A stretch of DNA of 14,691 bases from Candidatus Woesearchaeota archaeon (lineage in GTDB: Archaea > Nanobdellota > Nanobdellia > Woesearchaeales > GW2011-AR4): NCBI GenBank assembly GCA_016211245.1, contig JACQSQ010000029.1, forward strand, positions 1 to 14,691. Direction: 5' to 3'. The notes under the pieces are model-generated. The model was given only the letters and a program-made list of their open reading frames with translations, had not been told where the DNA came from and searched no databases. The number at the start of each line of letters is the position of its first letter. The stretch's first letter is position 1. Positions 5,622 through 13,148 of the stretch are shown piece by piece. A program made the translations under genes and the position numbers.

Positions 5622-6782
5622 ATGGCAGACATAATCTCAGAATATGAAGATAGGCTTCCTCAAAAAATAATTGAGGATGTTAAAAAAAATTTGCAAAAAG
5701 GAGCCAGCGATACAAAGCTCAGGAGAATAATGGAAGCGGTTTACGAGGAATATAAAAATGCAAAAGTCCATTCCGGAGAGTCTGTTGGCTTAATATCCGC
5801 GGAATCTATAGGCGAGCCAGGCACTCAAATGACTCTAAACACGTTCCATTTCGCAGGAGTTGCTGAAATGAACGTAACCTTGGGTTTGCCGAGGATCATT
5901 GAGATTCTTGACGGCAGGAAGGAGCTGGAAAACACAATGATGGAAATTTACCTGAAAAAGCACTATGCCACGGGCAAAAGAATAGAGGAACTGAGGCAGC
6001 TGGCCTTGCAGATAAAGGAAACAAAATTGAAGGACATAGCGACGGAATTCACAATCAACATTGCTGATTTCACTATTGAAGTAAAGCTTGACAAGGAAAA
6101 GATGAAGGAAATAGAGCTCACACTCGGGAAAGCAATGGATGCAGTATCAAAGCAGCTTAAAGGTTACAACATAAAAGACAACAAGGATTCAATAATTCTG
6201 AAGTCAAGGAGCAAAGAGGAAACATTCAACGAAACTTACAAGACAAAGGAAAAGATCAAGGATATAAAGATTAAAGGGATTAAAGGGATATCCCAGGTGC
6301 TGCCAGTAAAAAGAGAAGAAGAATTTATAATAATAACTGCGGGCTCCAACTTAGCGGAAGTCCTTCAGCTTGAAGAAGTTGATGCTTACAGGACAACCAC
6401 CAACAACATCTTTGAAATTGAGCAGGTCTTGGGGATTGAAGCAGCAAGGCAGTCAATTATTAATGAAATCTTTAAGGTTATAGAGAGCCAGGGCCTGAAT
6501 GTTGATGTGAGGCATATTATGCTAGTCGCAGACACCATGTGCGTCAGCGGCACATTAAAGGGAATCACGCGATACGGTGTTGTAAGCGAGAAATCAAGCG
6601 TTCTGGCAAGAGCGTCTTTTGAAACTCCAATCAAGCATATAATAAATGCGGCACTGGTGGGGGAAGTGGACAACCTTAACTCAGTTGTTGAAAACGTGAT
6701 GATCAACCAGCCTGTTCCAATTGGAACCGGGTTGCCGAGCTTGACTGTCAAGGTGCCGCAACAGAAAGGTAAGGAGAAATAA
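5622..6782 (+). CDS. rpoA2: DNA-directed RNA polymerase subunit A'' (C-terminal part of A)
   Basis: A 386-residue protein supplying the C-terminal third of the largest subunit (Rpb1/beta' type). The trigger-loop block ESIGEPGTQMTLNTFHFAGV (61-80), continuing AEMNVTLGLPRIIEI, is fully conserved. The C-terminal blocks DVRHIMLVADTMCVSGTLKGITRYGV and KSSVLARASFETPIKHI, of the cleft/clamp region, are also intact. Length is normal for A''. The start MADIISEYEDRLP follows a 39-nt A-rich, G-free leader without a Shine-Dalgarno sequence. The position is unusual: A'' normally follows A', but here it lies upstream of A' and is separated from it by two unrelated genes. It is followed after 1 nt by the next gene, with a GGAG motif inside the rpoA'' 3' end. 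Confidence 0.96.
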   Translation: MADIISEYEDRLPQKIIEDVKKNLQKGASDTKLRRIMEAVYEEYKNAKVHSGESVGLISAESIGEPGTQMTLNTFHFAGVAEMNVTLGLPRIIEILDGRKELENTMMEIYLKKHYATGKRIEELRQLALQIKETKLKDIATEFTINIADFTIEVKLDKEKMKEIELTLGKAMDAVSKQLKGYNIKDNKDSIILKSRSKEETFNETYKTKEKIKDIKIKGIKGISQVLPVKREEEFIIITAGSNLAEVLQLEEVDAYRTTTNNIFEIEQVLGIEAARQSIINEIFKVIESQGLNVDVRHIMLVADTMCVSGTLKGITRYGVVSEKSSVLARASFETPIKHIINAALVGEVDNLNSVVENVMINQPVPIGTGLPSLTVKVPQQKGKEK

Positions 6783-6783
6783 A

Positions 6784-7248
6784 ATGAGGCCAGACCCATT
6801 TATTAGAAAATTGGACTCTAGGTACGAAGTCGTAAGATTACTAGATAAGATAATGGAAGCAGAAGGACGACTTACACCTATTAAGCTATATTTTTTATCT
6901 GGTTGCTACGTGCGTACTCGATATGACCCTAATCATGGACATTTATCATTTTCAGTAGGAGATCACTCTTTAGGAGATGAAATTGAAAGAAGAGAAGGTT
7001 TGCAGGATCATGTTTCGGGAACAATTAATCCGCTGGATGCAGAGGGATATGTTCGGTTTCATCCGAGAGACCAGTCCGTCTTTGACCAACTCCGCCGACA
7101 ATCAAGAGGGCATTTAGAATCTACAATCGATTTTAGAGGTCATTTGGTGGTTCATACATCTGAAGGTCATGAAATAAAAGTTCCGCTTCATTCTATAGGG
7201 GGATTGACATTAGCTGCAGGCACTCAGCCTCAAAACCAATTACAATAA
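6784..7248 (+). CDS. Unrecognised 154-residue protein coupled to rpoA''
   Basis: I do not recognise this gene. The product is soluble, with no signal peptide or membrane segment. It has a mixed charged N-terminus (MRPDPFIRKLDSRYEVVRLLDKIMEAEG), a central stretch rich in His, Gly and Asp (YDPNHGHLSFSVGDHSLGDE), and a C-terminal half that looks like beta strands (GHLVVHTSEGHEIKVPLHS). It starts 1 nt after the rpoA'' stop, and AAGGAG at 6770-6775 is a good Shine-Dalgarno sequence, so it is translated with rpoA''. Codon use differs from the polymerase genes: CGA, CGT, GGA and GGT are frequent, whereas the neighbours prefer AGG and GGC. This suggests a later insertion between rpoA'' and rpoA'. A polymerase-associated role is possible from position alone. 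Confidence 0.75.
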   Translation: MRPDPFIRKLDSRYEVVRLLDKIMEAEGRLTPIKLYFLSGCYVRTRYDPNHGHLSFSVGDHSLGDEIERREGLQDHVSGTINPLDAEGYVRFHPRDQSVFDQLRRQSRGHLESTIDFRGHLVVHTSEGHEIKVPLHSIGGLTLAAGTQPQNQLQ

Positions 7249-7342
7249 AAAATTAAAATTAAAAATTACAAAAAATAAAAACCAAAACCCAAATTTAAAA
7301 TAAATTTAAAAAATCAAAATTAAAAATAAATCATAAAACAAA
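7249..7342 (+). promoter_or_regulatory. 94-nt leader without a single G
   Basis: The whole gap is A, T and C only, strongly A-rich on the coding strand. It directly precedes the ATG at 7343. It should be unstructured as RNA and has no Shine-Dalgarno sequence. Similar shorter G-free leaders precede rpoA'' (39 nt) and rpoA' (30 nt). Confidence 0.5.
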
Positions 7343-7648
7343 ATGATACAAAAAACAGAAGACAAAAAAAACTATGTATACAAGTTTAATCAGTGGCAAT
7401 TAATAGTTCCGGTGGTGTTGATATTTTTGATAGTATCTTATGCTTTAAAGGGAATATTATTTATTTTTAATTTGTCAACTATAACTTCATCAACAGCTTT
7501 TCCCTTTTTAATTTTAATTGTGTATGCCCTAGCGTTTAATTTTTACTCAAAAGGTATGGCTTTAAATCGTATTGTTGCCTTTTTTAAAAGAAAAAAATGT
7601 GATACTGTGATAGTGAACAATAATGCGACATTAACTATTGAAAAATAA
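7343..7648 (+). CDS. Unrecognised small membrane protein (two helices)
   Basis: A 101-residue protein with a polar N-terminus (MIQKTEDKKNYVYKFNQW) and two hydrophobic segments, at about residues 20-43 (LIVPVVLIFLIVSYALKGILF) and 53-70 (FPFLILIVYALAFNFY). A basic stretch follows (FFKRKKCD), then a short polar tail (VIVNNNATLTIEK). The Lys/Arg after the second helix suggests both ends are cytoplasmic. I recognise no family. It has AT-rich codons unlike the polymerase genes and lies between rpoA'' and rpoA', framed by G-free leaders on both sides. A membrane protein has no obvious job in a polymerase operon; insertion is the simplest reading. The hydrophobic pattern and the clean start make it a probable real gene. 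Confidence 0.65.
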   Translation: MIQKTEDKKNYVYKFNQWQLIVPVVLIFLIVSYALKGILFIFNLSTITSSTAFPFLILIVYALAFNFYSKGMALNRIVAFFKRKKCDTVIVNNNATLTIEK

Positions 7649-7678
7649 AAATTTCAAAAAAATAAACCAAAATCAAAA

Positions 7679-10360
7679 ATGGCAGACGAAGAAAAGAAAT
7701 CAGAGCAGGAGATTGAAACAGTAAAGCAGGCTATTGAAGGAAAAGAAGCGAAGCCTGAAAGGATTGAGGAAGAGCAGTACATATACAAGCAGGTAAAGAG
7801 CATTGTTTTCTCTGTACTGAGCCCCAAGATGATCAAGAAGATGGCTTCTGCGAAAATAGTAACACCAGAGCTTTATGACAAAGAGGGCTATCCTGTTGAC
7901 GGTGGGCTGATGGACATAAGATTGGGCGTCATAGATCCGGGATTAAGATGCAAAACCTGCGGCTCAAAGCTTAAGGAATGCATAGGGCATTTTGGCTATA
8001 TAGAGCTGGCGAGGCCGATTATTCACATAAAATTTGTTAACATCCTGCACACAATTCTTAAATGCACTTGCAGGGAATGCGGAAGGATACTCATCCCAGA
8101 CAACAAGATTGCAAAAACAAGGGAGCTGCTTGATCAAGTCGAGAAGGAGAGCGGAGTGGAGGAACGAAGGCTGAAAGTAAAGGAGATAATCTCAAGCCTG
8201 AAAACAACAAACAAATGCCCGAACTGCAAGGCAAAACAAAAAAAACTGAGCCTTGAGAAGCCCACAACGTTTATAGAGGATGACAAAAGGCTAAGCCCGA
8301 TTGAAGTAAGGGCAAGGCTTGAAAAAATACCTGATTCTGATTGCGATATTTTTGGCCTGAAAGTCCCTTATGTAAGGCCGGAATGGATGGTTCTGACTGT
8401 ATTGCCGATTCCTCCCGTTACAATGAGGCCAAGCATAACCCTGGAATCCGGGGAAAGAAGCGAGGACGATTTAACGCACAAGATGGGAGACATTGTCAGG
8501 ATAAACCAAAGGCTGTTTGAGAATATAAATGCAGGCGCCCCTGAAATAATAGTCGAGGATTTGTGGGACTTGCTCCAATACCATGTAACGACATTCTTCG
8601 ACAATAACATAGCGCAATTGCCTCCGGCAAGGCACAGGAGCGGCCAGCCTTTGAAGACGCTGACGGAGAGGATAAAGAGCAAAGAAGGAAGAATAAGGCA
8701 CAACCTGGCAGGAAAGCGAACAAATTTTTCAGCGAGAACAGTCATAAGCCCGGACCCAATGCTTGAGCTTTTTGAAGTTGGAGTTCCTTTTGTCATTGCA
8801 AATAAGCTTACAGTTCCGGAAAGGGTTAATGAATGGAATGCGCAATACCTGAAGAAATTTGTAGAGAACGGGCCTGAAAAATATCCGGGAGCAAATTACA
8901 TAATAAGGCCTGACGGCAAAAAGAAAAAAATAACCGATGAGACAAAGGAAGCCTCTATTGAAGAGCTGCAGCCAGGCTATATTGTTGAAAGGCATTTGAT
9001 GGACGGGGATATTGCGATTTTCAACAGGCAGCCTTCCTTGCACAGGATGAGCATGATGTGCCACAGGATCAAGGTATTGCCGGGCAAAACATTGAGACTA
9101 AACCCCGCAGTATGCACTCCTTATAATGCAGACTTTGACGGGGATGAAATGAACCTCCATATTCCGCAGACAGAAGAAGCAAGGGCAGAGGCGGAAATTC
9201 TTATGGAAGTCCAGACGCAGCTTATTTCGCTGAGATACGGGCTGAGCATTATAGGATGCACCCAGGATGCCATCTCGGGAAACTATCTGCTTACAAAGCA
9301 TTCTGAAATGAAGAGAGAGTATGCCATAGACCTTCTTGCTGCGGTTGGCCTGACTGATTTTTCAAAGTTGCCGAGAAAAGCAAATGTCAATGGAAAGGAA
9401 ATATTCAGCGTGCTGCTGCCAGACGATTTTTATTTCGAAGGTCACTCAAGATTATGCGACAGGTCAAAAGACAAATGCGACAAGGAAACGCATGTGGTTA
9501 TTGAAGACGGCAAACTTATCTCTGGAGTCATGGACAGGAATTCCCTTGGAGAGGAATCTGGATTGATGCTCAGGAGCATACATCAAAAATACGGGAAAGA
9601 TTATAGCATAGACTTGCTTGGAAAAATTTTCAGGCTGGGGATAGAATACCTGCTTAGGGCCGGATTTACTTCCGCTTTGTCAGACACCGACATGCCTGAA
9701 TCGGCAAAATCAAAGATAAGGGACGACTTGGACAATGCCAGGAAGGAAGTGGACCAATTGATTGTGCAATTCAAGGAAGGGAAGCTTTACGCATTCCCAG
9801 GCAAAACCACTCAGGAAACTCTGGAGCTTAAAATTCTCGAAGTTTTGAACAAGGCAAGAAACGAAACAGGAAAAACAGTGGCGCAATTTGCCGACAAGAG
9901 GACGCACACAATGATAATGGCAGAGTCAGGAGCAAGAGGGAACCTGCTTAACCTGGCCCAAATGGCTGCTTGCGTAGGGCAGCAGGCAATGAGGGGCAAG
10001 AGAATAGAGAAGGGCTTTGAAGGCAGAACTTTGTCCCACTTCAAGAAAGGAGACTTTGGAAGCGAGGCCCATGGGTTTATTGCAAACGGCTTCAAGACAG
10101 GATTGACGCCTGCAGAGTTTTTCTTCGGCTCCATGACGGGCAGAGACTCATTAATGGACACTGCGCTGAGGACTCCAAAAAGCGGCTACCTTTACAGGAG
10201 GCTTGCAAATGCAATGCAGGACTTGAAAGTTGAATATGACAATACTGTCAGGGACGCCTCAAGTAAAATCATACAGTTTGAGTACGGGGAAGACGGAGTT
10301 GATGTTTCAAAATCCGAAAACGGAATAATAAATGTCAAGAGGATAATACACTCAGCTTAA
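7679..10360 (+). CDS. rpoA1: DNA-directed RNA polymerase subunit A' (N-terminal part of A)
   Basis: An 893-residue protein carrying the catalytic aspartates. NADFDGD at residues 483-489 (Asp 485, 487 and 489) binds the active-site magnesium. The N-terminal clamp zinc site is Cys 91, 94, 101 and His 104 (CKTC...CIGH). A second site has Cys 131, 134, 180 and 183 (CREC...CPNC). The bridge-helix region lies around residues 807-850 (TGLTPAEFFFGSMTGRDSLMDTALRTPKSGYLYRRL). The protein ends just after FEYGEDGVD, the usual A'/A'' split point, so the split is normal even though the gene order is not. It starts with MADEEKKS after a 30-nt G-free leader without a Shine-Dalgarno sequence. The start shares AAAAATGGCAGAC with rpoA''. 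It leads directly (3-nt gap) into rpl30e. Confidence 0.97.
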   Translation: MADEEKKSEQEIETVKQAIEGKEAKPERIEEEQYIYKQVKSIVFSVLSPKMIKKMASAKIVTPELYDKEGYPVDGGLMDIRLGVIDPGLRCKTCGSKLKECIGHFGYIELARPIIHIKFVNILHTILKCTCRECGRILIPDNKIAKTRELLDQVEKESGVEERRLKVKEIISSLKTTNKCPNCKAKQKKLSLEKPTTFIEDDKRLSPIEVRARLEKIPDSDCDIFGLKVPYVRPEWMVLTVLPIPPVTMRPSITLESGERSEDDLTHKMGDIVRINQRLFENINAGAPEIIVEDLWDLLQYHVTTFFDNNIAQLPPARHRSGQPLKTLTERIKSKEGRIRHNLAGKRTNFSARTVISPDPMLELFEVGVPFVIANKLTVPERVNEWNAQYLKKFVENGPEKYPGANYIIRPDGKKKKITDETKEASIEELQPGYIVERHLMDGDIAIFNRQPSLHRMSMMCHRIKVLPGKTLRLNPAVCTPYNADFDGDEMNLHIPQTEEARAEAEILMEVQTQLISLRYGLSIIGCTQDAISGNYLLTKHSEMKREYAIDLLAAVGLTDFSKLPRKANVNGKEIFSVLLPDDFYFEGHSRLCDRSKDKCDKETHVVIEDGKLISGVMDRNSLGEESGLMLRSIHQKYGKDYSIDLLGKIFRLGIEYLLRAGFTSALSDTDMPESAKSKIRDDLDNARKEVDQLIVQFKEGKLYAFPGKTTQETLELKILEVLNKARNETGKTVAQFADKRTHTMIMAESGARGNLLNLAQMAACVGQQAMRGKRIEKGFEGRTLSHFKKGDFGSEAHGFIANGFKTGLTPAEFFFGSMTGRDSLMDTALRTPKSGYLYRRLANAMQDLKVEYDNTVRDASSKIIQFEYGEDGVDVSKSENGIINVKRIIHSA

Positions 10361-10363
10361 GAA

Positions 10364-10645
10364 ATGACAAAGAAGACAACATCAGCGGAAATAAAGAAGA
10401 TGCTCAAGGCAGGTAACCTTATACTTGGCACAGAGAGGTCAATAAGAAGCCTTAAGCTTGGAAAAGCAGATAAGATATTGCTTAGCGCAAACTGCCCCAA
10501 AAGGGTCGAGAAGGATGTAAGCCATTACGCCGGCCTTGCAGGCGTTGAATTCCAAAAGTTGGAATACCCAAATGACGAGCTGGGAGTCATATGCAAAAAG
10601 CCTTTTTCTATATCCGTGCTGGCGGTTGTTAAGGGTGGAAAATAA
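10364..10645 (+). CDS. rpl30e: Large-subunit ribosomal protein eL30
   Basis: A 93-residue protein of the L7Ae/L30e RNA-binding fold, found in archaea and eukaryotes. The pattern is typical: EIKKMLKAGNLILGTERSIRSLKLGKADKILLSANCPKRV, then YPNDELGVICKKPFSISVLAV near the end. It starts 3 nt after the rpoA' stop and ends immediately before nusA, the classic archaeal rpoA-rpl30e-nusA-rps12 order. The length is slightly short but normal. The GGTGG motif near its 3' end serves as the Shine-Dalgarno sequence for nusA. Confidence 0.93.
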   Translation: MTKKTTSAEIKKMLKAGNLILGTERSIRSLKLGKADKILLSANCPKRVEKDVSHYAGLAGVEFQKLEYPNDELGVICKKPFSISVLAVVKGGK

Positions 10646-11056
10646 GTGACTAGAAAGTATGATTCTGATTTGCTGAAGCTTATGCTGGTTTTCGAGTCAA
10701 TGAGCGGCGCAAAGGTCAAGGACTGCATATCCAATGACAGGATTTTGTTCATAATCGAGGAGAATGAAATGGGCAAGGCGATTGGGAAAAACGGGGCTAA
10801 TATAAAAAAATTTGAAAGCAAGGTGAAGAAGAAAGTGAAGCTCGCGGAATTCAGCCAGGATGTTGGGCAGTTTTTAAGGAATCTCGCTTATCCTGCGGAA
10901 ATACTTGATGTTAAAAATGAGGAGGGCATTGTGACGATACATGGCAAGGACACTAATGCCCGGGCAATGCTCATAGGAAGGGAAAGGCAAAATCTGGCTC
11001 ATTTGACCTATGCCGTGAAAAGATATTTTGATGTAAAAGAGATAAAAGTTGTTTGA
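10646..11056 (+). CDS. nusA: Archaeal NusA-like transcription factor (two KH domains)
   Basis: A 136-residue protein corresponding to the two KH domains of bacterial NusA, without the N-terminal, S1 or acidic domains; this is the standard archaeal form. KH1 carries the GKAIGKNGANIKKFE loop (GxxG type, about residues 42-56). KH2 ends with EGIVTIHGKDTNARAMLIGRERQNLAHLTYAVKRYF. It is thought to bind RNA during transcription elongation or termination. It starts with GTG immediately after the rpl30e stop, with GGTGG (10634-10638) 7 nt upstream as a good Shine-Dalgarno sequence, so translation is probably coupled to rpl30e. Confidence 0.92.
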   Translation: MTRKYDSDLLKLMLVFESMSGAKVKDCISNDRILFIIEENEMGKAIGKNGANIKKFESKVKKKVKLAEFSQDVGQFLRNLAYPAEILDVKNEEGIVTIHGKDTNARAMLIGRERQNLAHLTYAVKRYFDVKEIKVV

Positions 11057-11073
11057 ACAAATGCATGCATAAC

Positions 11074-11082
11074 ATTTAAAAA
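11074..11082 (+). promoter_or_regulatory. TATA box for rps12
   Basis: ATTTAAAAA, centred about 27 nt before the rps12 ATG (11105), in the 48-nt gap after nusA. This suggests the ribosomal genes have an internal, leaderless promoter besides read-through from the polymerase genes. Confidence 0.5.
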
Positions 11083-11104
11083 CCGTCCAAAAATACCAGG
11101 CAAT

Positions 11105-11542
11105 ATGGGAAGCAAGTCAAAAGGGTTATTTTCAGGAAACAAGCTGAAGAGGAGAAGAAAATTCGGAAAATGGCATTACAAGCCTTATATAAAGAAAACC
11201 CTGAGGCTGAAGGAAAAATCCGATCCGCTTGAGGGTGCTTCGCAGGCAAAAGGCATAGTGCTTGAAAAAGTGCAGCTTGAGGCCAAGCAGCCCAACTCTG
11301 CAATGAGAAAGTGCGTAAGGGTACAGCTCATCAAGAATGGGAGGCAAGTCACGGCTTTCTGCCCAAAAGACGGCGCAACAAAAATGATAGACGAGCACGA
11401 CGAGGTTATAATCGAATGCATAGGGGGCGCAATGGGCGGCTCAAAAGGAGACATTCCGGGAGTGAGGTGGCAGGTCATCAAGGTTAATGACCAGAGCTTG
11501 GACGCTTTGTTGAAGGGCAGGATAGAAAAGGCAAGGAAATAA
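11105..11542 (+). CDS. rps12: Small-subunit ribosomal protein uS12
   Basis: A 145-residue archaeal/eukaryotic-type uS12, part of the decoding centre. It has the basic N-terminal extension (NKLKRRRKFGKWHYKPYIKK), the QPNSAMRKCVRVQLIKNGRQVTAF block at about residues 62-85, and the GDIPGVRWQVIKV block that contains the second decoding-centre loop. Length and motifs are normal. The ATG sits 23-31 nt after a TATA-like element and has no Shine-Dalgarno sequence, pointing to a leaderless mRNA. It lies in the conserved nusA-rps12-rps7 order. Confidence 0.96.
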   Translation: MGSKSKGLFSGNKLKRRRKFGKWHYKPYIKKTLRLKEKSDPLEGASQAKGIVLEKVQLEAKQPNSAMRKCVRVQLIKNGRQVTAFCPKDGATKMIDEHDEVIIECIGGAMGGSKGDIPGVRWQVIKVNDQSLDALLKGRIEKARK

Positions 11543-11636
11543 ATAATAATATTGATACATTACATTCAATAAATAAAATATACAGTAATAAAAAAATAAG
11601 TTAAATTCGAAAATCAATTAATTTCAATAATCAAAA

Positions 11637-12236
11637 ATGTCCGAGACAAAAGCGTTCAACAGGTGGAGCATGGAAGGAATCAAGGTGGATGATACTGGGC
11701 TGCAGTCCTATATCACCTTAACCCCAAGGATTGTTCCAAAAACCGGCGCAAGGTACGCGCAAAACAAATTCTACAAGAGCAAGGTTTTTATCGTTGAGAG
11801 GCTCATCAACAAGCTGATGGTGCCAGGCCATAAGAGCAAGAAGCACTTCAAGACAAGCGGCCATATGACAGGAAAAGCCAACACCTCTTACGGCATTGTC
11901 GAGGAAGCATTCAGGCTTATAGAAAAGCAAACCAAGGAAAATCCAATCAAGGTTTTTGTAAAGGCCCTGGAGAATGCGGCTCAGCGGGAAGAAATCATAA
12001 CCATCGAATACGGCGGAGCAAGGTATCCGAAAGCAGTCGAATGCTCGCCCCAAAGAAGAATTGATTTAGCGCTGAGGCACATGACGCAGGGAGCTTATCA
12101 CAGGACTTTCAACACAAAGAAGTCAATTGTGAATTCTCTTACAGAAGAGATAATAAATGCTTACAGATTAAGCTCAGCATCAAATGCAATCGCCAAGAAG
12201 CTTGAGATTGAGAGGCAGTCTGATAGTTCGAGATAG
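11637..12236 (+). CDS. rps7: Small-subunit ribosomal protein uS7
   Basis: A 199-residue archaeal-type uS7, which nucleates assembly of the 30S head. It has the archaeal N-terminal extension (FNRWSMEGIKVDDTGLQSYITLTP), the VERLINKLM region, the core KALENAAQREEIITIEYGGARYPKAVECSPQRRIDLALRHM, and the C-terminal helix EEIINAYRLSSASNAIAKKLE. The start follows a 94-nt AT-rich gap with only a few G and no Shine-Dalgarno sequence, ending TCAAAAATG, like the leaders of rpoA'' and rpoA'. In many archaea uS7 is followed by EF-1alpha; here it is not. A T5 run at 12251-12255 after the stop may terminate transcription. Confidence 0.96.
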   Translation: MSETKAFNRWSMEGIKVDDTGLQSYITLTPRIVPKTGARYAQNKFYKSKVFIVERLINKLMVPGHKSKKHFKTSGHMTGKANTSYGIVEEAFRLIEKQTKENPIKVFVKALENAAQREEIITIEYGGARYPKAVECSPQRRIDLALRHMTQGAYHRTFNTKKSIVNSLTEEIINAYRLSSASNAIAKKLEIERQSDSSR

Positions 12237-12245
12237 ATCTGCTAA

Positions 12246-12256
12246 ATTTCTTTTTA
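12246..12256 (+). terminator. T-rich terminator after rps7
   Basis: TTTCTTTTTAA lies 10-20 nt after the uS7 stop and just before the next promoter. Archaeal polymerase commonly terminates at such T-runs without a hairpin. Confidence 0.4.
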
Positions 12257-12264
12257 AACAAAAA

Positions 12265-12274
12265 TTTTATATAT
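12265..12274 (+). promoter_or_regulatory. TATA box for the gene at 12308
   Basis: TTTTATATAT predicts a start near 12294-12297, giving a short leader that contains GGTG (12299-12302) before the ATG at 12308. Confidence 0.5.
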
Positions 12275-12307
12275 CTGCACCCATATTCCATATTGTATGG
12301 TGTTGGC

Positions 12308-12859
12308 ATGATTAAACCTTATGCAGTTCCCCTAATCCTTACCCTTGTACCAACACTATCTTCTGGTCAAGAACCTTTTCCTTATGAAAAACCTATTAAT
12401 TTTTTTAGAAGAGAAGTTGGATTTCATCAAGATGGTGGAAGAAGAGTAATGACTGCATCTATATTTCTTGATCCACGAATACGACAAGATAATATGCCTC
12501 AGCAATTATCATTTTTATATCATCCAGGAGAACTTAATGAGAGATACTTTATAGTATGTGAAGGCATATCTGGAATTCCTGAAAGGCCTTATAGACGGGG
12601 AGGGAAGATAGGGCCTTTGGACGTTGGCATTACTTCAGCTATATGTTTAATAGATGGTGGAGGATACGGGCCTTTTGATGAGCAGGAGTTAGTAGATGCC
12701 ATATTAAGCGTTGATACAAGGCGAGTTAATATAGCAGAATCCTTAACGCCATTCGATGGCTTTAAAAAAATCCCACCAGAGGAACAAGGGGCAGCTACAC
12801 AAAAAGCAAAAGGAATTCTAGAAGACATGATGGCAAATTGGAGTGTAAGACATTTTTAA
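12308..12859 (+). CDS. Unrecognised 183-residue protein, possibly exported
   Basis: I do not recognise the family. From ATG 12308 the product begins MIKPYAVPLILTLVPTLSSGQ, a short positively charged then hydrophobic stretch that could be a signal peptide ending near SSG. The rest looks globular: FRREVGFHQDGGRRVMTASIFLDP, then YHPGELNERYFIVCEGISG, a Gly-rich central part (DVGITSAICLIDGGGYGPFDEQELVDAILS), and a C-terminal helix (QKAKGILEDMMANW). ATG 12308 is preferred over the upstream in-frame TTG (12293) because GGTG at 12299-12302 is a Shine-Dalgarno match 5 nt before it. It has its own TATA box. Codon use (CGA, GGA, GGT, CCT) resembles the unrecognised gene at 6784 and not the ribosomal neighbours. 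It stands where EF-1alpha is often found. Confidence 0.7.
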   Translation: MIKPYAVPLILTLVPTLSSGQEPFPYEKPINFFRREVGFHQDGGRRVMTASIFLDPRIRQDNMPQQLSFLYHPGELNERYFIVCEGISGIPERPYRRGGKIGPLDVGITSAICLIDGGGYGPFDEQELVDAILSVDTRRVNIAESLTPFDGFKKIPPEEQGAATQKAKGILEDMMANWSVRHF

Positions 12860-12871
12860 TAAATATATTCA

Positions 12872-12897
12872 GAAAATCCCAAAAATCCTTGATTTTC
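12872..12897. terminator. Hairpin between converging genes
   Basis: GAAAATC (12872-12878) pairs perfectly with GATTTTC (12891-12897) around a 12-nt loop. It lies in the 82-nt gap between two convergent genes, so a shared terminator is plausible. Confidence 0.4.
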
Positions 12898-12941
12898 ATG
12901 ACATAAGTGGAATTTTGATGTTTAAAAACAAAAAATTTTAT

Positions 12942-13100
12942 TTATATCTTAATAGCATACTTTGTTATTTCTAATGAACAACTGTGATGCGTTCTGCACC
13001 ATTGCTTGCATTCATTGGCAGTTTTTCTGCCTAGATAAGCAAAGCCGCATTCTTCGCATATAAAGTAAGCTTTATTGTTTTTGTTTAGTTGTTTTACCAT
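12942..13100 (-). CDS. Small Cys/His zinc-finger protein (52 residues)
   Basis: Read leftward from ATG at 13098-13100 to TAA at 12942-12944. After a short polar start (MVKQLNKNNKAYF) comes CEECGFAYLGRKTANECKQW, then CRTHHSCSLEITKYAIK. The likely metal ligands are Cys 15, Cys 18, Cys 31, Cys 35, His 39 or 40, and Cys 41. This resembles a family of very short archaeal proteins with a CxxC, a WC pair and an HxSCxLEITKxA ending, whose function I cannot name. A TATA-like element shared with the divergent nfo gene lies about 25 nt upstream. The gene is short and easily missed, but the spaced Cys/His pattern, the promoter and the clean start and stop support it. Confidence 0.8.
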   Translation of the reverse strand: MVKQLNKNNKAYFICEECGFAYLGRKTANECKQWCRTHHSCSLEITKYAIKI

Positions 13101-13117
13101 AAGTAAAATCCCAAACT

Positions 13118-13135
13118 CTTAAATATAATAAATTT
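13118..13135. promoter_or_regulatory. Shared divergent TATA region
   Basis: CTTAAATATAATAAATTT is the only TATA-like sequence in the 48-bp gap. Its centre is about 24-25 nt from both start codons (13100 leftward, 13149 rightward), so the same bases could serve leaderless transcripts in both directions. Confidence 0.5.
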
Positions 13136-13148
13136 TTCCTTTATTTTT

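Noticed and set aside
8368..8796. Leftward open frames inside rpoA' (142, 76, 75 and 111 residues in the same area)
   Set aside because: They are mirror frames of a strongly conserved gene, with no start signals or recognisable domains.
11132..11481. Leftward open frames opposite rps12
   Set aside because: They are shadows of the conserved uS12 coding sequence.
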